Assembly: GCA_039961715.1 (NCBI GenBank)
Contig: JABRVW010000010.1
Location: 1 to 64,000, forward strand
Origin: JACQPU01 sp039961715
GTDB taxonomy: Bacteria; Bacteroidota; Ignavibacteria; UBA10030
Reading direction: 5' to 3'
Length of the DNA stretch: 64,000 bases
Notes under the pieces: model-generated
What the model saw: the letters and a program-made list of their open reading frames with translations, nothing else
Database searches by the model: none
Told to the model about the DNA's origin: nothing
Shown here: positions 60,901 to 64,000 of the stretch, one piece after another
How positions within the stretch are numbered: the stretch's first letter is position 1
Layout of the letters: each line of letters opens with the position of its first letter
Program-made: the position numbers and the translations under genes

Positions 60901-60968
60901 ACCTGAGCCACTGTGGAAGAAACAACGAGCAAGGAAAAGAGGAGTCCCCACCACCCGAGGATCCGCAT
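57954..60968 (-). CDS. Giant exported TPR-repeat protein
   Basis: 1004 aa, signal peptide (ILGWWGLLFSLLVVSSTVAQ), then about twenty-five tandem TPR-like units through the end, many with the A.Y.LG...Y..Y or YPDS pattern (FALYGDGLYQLAAEQFEQFL, YSIGDAYYNQQNYASAEQSY, QAEALFDRVVREFPGSD). This resembles YbgF/BamD-style envelope scaffolds but is far longer. ATG at 60968 is preceded by GGAG; 14 more in-frame residues upstream are less likely. First gene of the TonB operon, driven by the promoter at 61053-61081. Confidence 0.9.
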   Translation of the reverse strand: MRILGWWGLLFSLLVVSSTVAQVQNTARSASMAEEQDYAFAYGLYGDGLYQLAAEQFEQFLNKYPSSIKRLDAFYLSVECRFQQQQFDTAARLFARFLTEYPDSRLSDDALLRLGEAYIRLGKPESAIAPLKRILDEFPEGGLAADAAYWTGEAFVRLGEYENGIKYYSLAIEHPDSRVRDYALYAIAWAYQTKKDYANAIEWYRKLPAQYPDSDLIPASMVRTGECYFGMREFRKAIEELSASRQEIKRPNELGEALYLIAESYYHLGEYEEARKAYEHVLATVPGHRLTADILYALGWTYMKLGNFVMAEATFDRIAREDGSLAISALFRRGVAQKLGGKPDAALETWKQALDRDPAGSYADNALYETGLLKYERDEVAQAEALFDRVVREFPGSDVRADSYRMKGECLIAKSEFQRAKEAFAAAVAVPNGSFEARSNALYQLGWSAFKLEEFRGAVETFTQFLEQYGDHPKAPEARYWRGESYYRLEEYGNALKDYDAVSASTSSRREDALYGAGYALFKQGQYDQAARRFDRLVTDHPAGKFGFDSRIRLADCYYFLKDYKSAETAYRTVIRQYPDRPDRDYAMYQLGQTSYRLGNLDEALRQFQAIIGGIPGSSLADDAQYAIGWLWFQGKNYDEAIREFRVLLQKFPSSELAARTLYSIGDAYYNQQNYASAEQSYQEVLKRYPKSPYVADAISGIQYCLLAQGKQDQALAVIDAFVRDNPESADAQGLLLKKGDLLFSQKQYEAAIREYRGFADRYATSPLRANAWFWIGRSYEMMGRLLDAANAFDRASGVETAAARIRAEASFQSGEAYRLLKSYEKAAEAYEAARKLGAGTAIEAEAAYRLGSVSDERGDIADALQRYNEVIARYSTSDAADKARLALARMYIRETNYADAEALATQVATNRTDAIGAEAQYLVGWRYAREGDWANAIPAYLRVRYIFPAHEEWLAKATLGLGEAYEATGDVRRAREAYQTVSRMERQRDAVTEAQRRLRRLEK

Positions 60969-61052
60969 CCACGTTCTCCAGCACAATTGATTTTTCAACC
61001 TGCTAGGCAATCTGCCTTCAAGTAAGGGATGAAATGAAGCTGATAAGGATAA

Positions 61053-61081
61053 AATCTACTTCAAAACTGGATTTTTGTCAA
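61053..61081 (-). promoter_or_regulatory. Promoter of the TPR-TonB envelope operon
   Basis: Minus-strand TTGACA (61081-61076, perfect), 17 bases, TAGATT (61058-61053). It lies just before the carB C-terminal gene stop (61086), so the two units meet tail to promoter. Confidence 0.7.
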
Positions 61082-61085
61082 GTAA

Positions 61086-62972
61086 TTAGACGGAATCCGG
61101 TGCCGGATTGTTCGTGACGGGGGGGGTCAGGTTTTGGCGGGTTACATTCCTTCCCTGGGGGGGCTTTTTGTGGTATTCCTGGAGACTTTGGACGGCAAGG
61201 CTTCCCTCTTTCAGACGTTCTATGGCTTTTACGGCTGTTGCTGCAGCGGAGAGGGTTGTTACAAAAGACACTTTCTGTTCGATTGCGGCCCACCCTATCG
61301 CGTACTCATCGTACCGGGATTCCTCACCCAGCGGCGTATTCACGACGAGTTGAATCTTCCCATCCTTAATCAAATCCACCACGTTTGGACGCCCTTCGTT
61401 AACCTTGAACACTGTTTCCGAAGGCACCCCGTTTTCATTCAGAAAACGGGCCGTCCCTTCGGTCGCAATGAGCGAGAATCCAAGTCCGACAAATTCCCGG
61501 GCAATCCCCAGTGTGATTTCGTTCTTGTCGCTGTTGTTGACGCTGATGAACACCGTTCCCTGCTCTGGCAGAGCATTCCCCGCGCTCATCTGGGCCTTTG
61601 CAATTGCTCCCCCAAAGGCCTGCGAGATGCCCATGACTTCTCCTGTGGAACGCATTTCGGGTCCGAGAAAAACCGGAACACGGGGGAACTTGGAGAACGG
61701 GAAGACAGCCTCCTTCACGGAAATGTGCTTCAACGTTCTGAAGTCAAAATCCTTCACTCCGAGTTCCTCAAGGGTCCGCCCGACCATCACCTTTGCAGCT
61801 ACTTTGGCGAGGGGAATGCCGATGGCTTTGCTTACAAACGGCACGGTTCGGGAAGCACGCGGATTGACTTCCAGCACGTATACCACTCCGTCCTTCATCG
61901 CGAATTGAACGTTCAGGAGACCAACCACCTTCAGCGCCTTCGCCAGTTTGATGGTTGTAACTTTGATTTCCTCCAGACTCTCCGGTGGGATCATGTATGG
62001 CGGAATGACACAGGAACTGTCGCCCGAATGAATGCCGGCCTCTTCAATATGCTCCATCACGCCCCCGATCAGAACGTCGGTTCCGTCGCAAACGGCATCC
62101 ACATCGAATTCAAAAGCGTCTTCGAGAAAACGATCAATCAACACGGGATGTTCCGGCGAGACATCCACCGCTTTTTTCATGTACTCCCTGACGGCATCTC
62201 CGTTGTAGCAGATCTCCATTGCCCTTCCTCCCAGCACGTATGAGGGACGCACAAGCACGGGATAGCCAATCTGCTCGGCCACCAGTACAGCATTGCTCAC
62301 CGAGTAAGCCGTCCCGTATTTCGGATGGGCGATCTTCAACTTCCTGAGCAGGGCGCCAAACCGTTCCCGGTCTTCCGCGAGATCGATCCCCTCCGGCGAT
62401 GTCCCCAGAATCTTCACGCCATTCTCCTCGAGCGCCTTTGCAATCTTCAGGGGCGTTTGTCCGCCGAAGCTCACAATCACGCCGTCCGGCTGTTCGTGGT
62501 CGCAAATGTTCAGAACATCCTCGAGGGTGAGCGGCTCAAAATAGAGCTTGTCGGTCGTGTCATAATCGGTCGAAACAGTCTCAGGGTTGCAGTTGATCAT
62601 GATCGACTCGATCCCCTCTTCACCAAGCGCCATGACCCCATGTACACAGCAGTAGTCAAACTCGATGCCCTGGCCGATGCGGTTTGGCCCGCCTCCGAGA
62701 ATGATCACCTTTGTGCGCCGATTGTGCACAACCGATTCGTTCTCACGGTCGTATGTCGAATAGTGGTACGGTGTGTACGCTTCAAATTCTGCCGCACAGG
62801 TGTCAACGGTCTTGTACACCGGAAGAATCCCGTATTCTTTTCTGAGGGCCCGGACCGCCAGTTCGGTCGTTCCCCACAAGTGGGCAAGCTGGCGATCAGA
62901 AAAGCCGAGTTCCTTGGCTCGCCTCAGAACGTCGGCCGGAACCCGTTCGGGTTTTCGTTTTCTAGGGTTCAT
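61086..62972 (-). CDS. carB: Carbamoyl-phosphate synthase large subunit, C-terminal half (split gene)
   Basis: 628 aa. Starts inside the oligomerisation region (RVPADVLRRAKELGFSDRQL, YKTVDTCAAEFEAYTPYHYS), then the second ATP-grasp half: GGGPNRIGQGIEFDYCCVH, FGGQTPLKIA, RPSYVLGGRAMEI, EVNPRASRTVPFVSKA, and the C-terminal MGS-like allosteric domain (SVNNSDKNEITLGIAREF). This is E. coli CarB from about residue 440 to the end. ATG at 62972 overlaps the Spy-like gene's stop by 11 bases. Intact residues argue for a functional two-polypeptide enzyme. Confidence 0.96.
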   Translation of the reverse strand: MNPRKRKPERVPADVLRRAKELGFSDRQLAHLWGTTELAVRALRKEYGILPVYKTVDTCAAEFEAYTPYHYSTYDRENESVVHNRRTKVIILGGGPNRIGQGIEFDYCCVHGVMALGEEGIESIMINCNPETVSTDYDTTDKLYFEPLTLEDVLNICDHEQPDGVIVSFGGQTPLKIAKALEENGVKILGTSPEGIDLAEDRERFGALLRKLKIAHPKYGTAYSVSNAVLVAEQIGYPVLVRPSYVLGGRAMEICYNGDAVREYMKKAVDVSPEHPVLIDRFLEDAFEFDVDAVCDGTDVLIGGVMEHIEEAGIHSGDSSCVIPPYMIPPESLEEIKVTTIKLAKALKVVGLLNVQFAMKDGVVYVLEVNPRASRTVPFVSKAIGIPLAKVAAKVMVGRTLEELGVKDFDFRTLKHISVKEAVFPFSKFPRVPVFLGPEMRSTGEVMGISQAFGGAIAKAQMSAGNALPEQGTVFISVNNSDKNEITLGIAREFVGLGFSLIATEGTARFLNENGVPSETVFKVNEGRPNVVDLIKDGKIQLVVNTPLGEESRYDEYAIGWAAIEQKVSFVTTLSAAATAVKAIERLKEGSLAVQSLQEYHKKPPQGRNVTRQNLTPPVTNNPAPDSV

Positions 62973-63429
62973 AGCCCCGTATTCTCTTATACAGTTCGAT
63001 CTGTCCTGCGGTGAGCACCTCCCGCATCCGAACATGCGCATCGAGGTGAATCTTCCGAAGATCCGCTCTAAGCCGTGCAATGCGTTGCAGGAGTGTTCCA
63101 ACCACCTGGCCGTCGATGCGACCACCGGCCGCGAAAAGCGAATCAAGCTGTTCCTCGGCCTGGACGATCCTGGCGCCGACAATCCGGGCTGAGGCCTGAA
63201 CTCCCTCCATCAACCCTTTGGCAGTCTCGATCTGGCCGGGCGTCAGGCCGAGTGTGTCCGCCAGGTCAAGAACATGCTTAGGTCCGGGAAATCCATTGAA
63301 TTCAGCCGCGGAAGCCAGTCCCATTCCTTCGCCCCTGAGCAAGCCCATCTTGTCCGAAGGGACCATTCGCTGAGAAAGGGCAACGCTCTGCAAGACAAGA
63401 ACCGACAGAATCACAGAAAAGATCATCAT
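62962..63429 (-). CDS. Spy/CpxP-like exported protein inserted between the carB halves
   Basis: 155 aa with a signal peptide (IFSVILSVLVLQSVALSQ) and a helical core with LGLTPGQIETAKGLME and VLTAGQIELYKRIRG, the LTxxQ-type motifs of the Spy/CpxP family. No CarB similarity. ATG overlaps the upstream carB N-terminal half stop by four bases (ATGA), and its TAG overlaps the downstream half's ATG by 11 bases, so the exported protein is translationally coupled to both cytoplasmic enzyme halves. Confidence 0.85.
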   Translation of the reverse strand: MMIFSVILSVLVLQSVALSQRMVPSDKMGLLRGEGMGLASAAEFNGFPGPKHVLDLADTLGLTPGQIETAKGLMEGVQASARIVGARIVQAEEQLDSLFAAGGRIDGQVVGTLLQRIARLRADLRKIHLDAHVRMREVLTAGQIELYKRIRGYEP

Positions 63430-64000
63430 GCTGCGAATTGCCTCAATTCGTCCTCAAACTCGACGATTTGCCTGATGTTGTGCAGGAACCAGCGATCAAT
63501 TTTTGTAATGTCATGCAGTTCCTCAACGCCGATTCCCAACTGGAGAGCATATCTGAGATAGAAAACATTGTCCGGCCTGGGTTTCTTCAGACGGTCCACG
63601 ATCTTCTTCCGCCACTCCGGACGTTTGGCTTCGGGGATTTCAGCTGCATTGAGCACGTCCTTGCCGTCGGCGCCCAAACCATGCCGCCCCTGTTCGAGCG
63701 ATCGCAGGGCCTTTTGGAAGGCCTCCTTGAACGTGCGGCCGATGGCCATTGCTTCCCCCACAGATTTCATCTGGATCCCCAGCGTGTCATCCACGCCCTT
63801 GAATTTTTCAAAGTCCCACCGCGGAATCTTCACCACACAGTAATCGATGGTCGGTTCGAAGGATGCCGGGGTGATGCGGGTGATGTCATTCGGAATCTCG
63901 TCCAGTGTGTACCCAACGGCGAGCTTTGCGGCAATCTTGGCAATGGGAAACCCTGTGGCTTTCGATGCGAGGGCCGAGGATCTCGAGACGCGCGGGTTCA
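63426..64000 (-). CDS. carB: Carbamoyl-phosphate synthase large subunit, N-terminal half (partial, runs off the window)
   Basis: About 191 codons inside the window, open to the window edge (no start seen). It contains the end of the first ATP-grasp domain: NPRVSRSSALASKATGFPIA, TRITPASFEPTIDYCVVKIP and RWDFEKFKGVDDTLGIQMKS, then VFYLRYALQLGIGVEELHDI, KIDRWFLHNIRQIVEFEDEL, and stops at RQFAA. This matches the CarB first half through about residue 435 of the E. coli enzyme. The last ORF ATG at 63836 is internal; the true start lies beyond the window. Confidence 0.95.
   Translation of the reverse strand, partial: NPRVSRSSALASKATGFPIAKIAAKLAVGYTLDEIPNDITRITPASFEPTIDYCVVKIPRWDFEKFKGVDDTLGIQMKSVGEAMAIGRTFKEAFQKALRSLEQGRHGLGADGKDVLNAAEIPEAKRPEWRKKIVDRLKKPRPDNVFYLRYALQLGIGVEELHDITKIDRWFLHNIRQIVEFEDELRQFAA

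Overview
The window looks like a chromosomal segment of an uncultured bacterium of the FCB group, most likely Bacteroidota/Ignavibacteria-like. The clues are a PorQ-type type IX secretion protein, the GlmU-like fused UDP-GlcNAc enzyme typical of Bacteroidota, a bacterial geranylgeranylglyceryl phosphate synthase, a dimeric-type glycyl-tRNA synthetase, DUF5916 and DUF3467 proteins, many TPR proteins, and a coding GC content that looks moderately high by eye. The taxonomic call is inference. No tRNA, rRNA, CRISPR array, insertion sequence or prophage was seen. Genes are packed in operons joined by ATGA, TAATG or similar overlaps.

Layout. 1-4.7 kb (minus): pfkA-aat-purC-archease-rtcB. 4.7-10.1 kb (minus): DUF1028 hydrolase, kbl, membrane acyltransferase, rmuC and a membrane protein. 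10.2-13.9 kb (minus): nagB, GlmU-like and rsmB for amino-sugar metabolism and rRNA methylation, preceded by rpmE. 14-15 kb (plus): porQ. 15-22.6 kb (minus): an eight-gene run amrA, amrB, DUF2520, PHP phosphatase, enoyl-CoA hydratase, glyS, TPR, ZIP transporter. 22.6-26.3 kb (plus): glmM, TPR, an orphan EutN/CcmL microcompartment vertex protein, dprA. 26.3-31 kb: small hypotheticals, a Spy-like protein, an SPFH/ribbon-helix-helix/unknown operon with a clear promoter-operator, an alpha/beta hydrolase and DUF72. 31-35.3 kb (plus): NHEJ ligase LigD and Ku, a REP-like array of 45-46 bp units, and a TPR protein. 35.6-40.2 kb (minus): secreted esterase-like protein and DUF5916 outer-membrane protein. 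40.3-44.4 kb (plus): DUF3109, rpoN, hslV, hslU. 44.4-46.2 kb (minus): DUF3467 and a TPR protein. 46.4-53.7 kb (plus): icd, then clpS-alaS-GGGP synthase-gmhA-polyprenyl glycosylphosphotransferase. 53.7-61 kb (minus): an envelope operon of a giant TPR protein, a TonB-receptor-like barrel, SPOR protein, ExbB, ExbD and TonB. 61-64 kb (minus): a carbamoyl-phosphate synthase large subunit split in two with a Spy-like gene between the halves.

The most unusual observations are the split carB with an unrelated exported protein gene translationally coupled inside it; the SPFH/RHH/unknown three-gene operon with repeated operator half-sites over its promoter; the lone BMC-P vertex protein in a glmM-dprA operon; and an HslV whose long propeptide is encoded by an imperfect short repeat. 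Recognisable sigma-70-like promoters (TTG-rich -35, 16-18 bp, TAnnTT-like -10) recur, and several sit so close to the ATG that leaderless mRNAs are likely.
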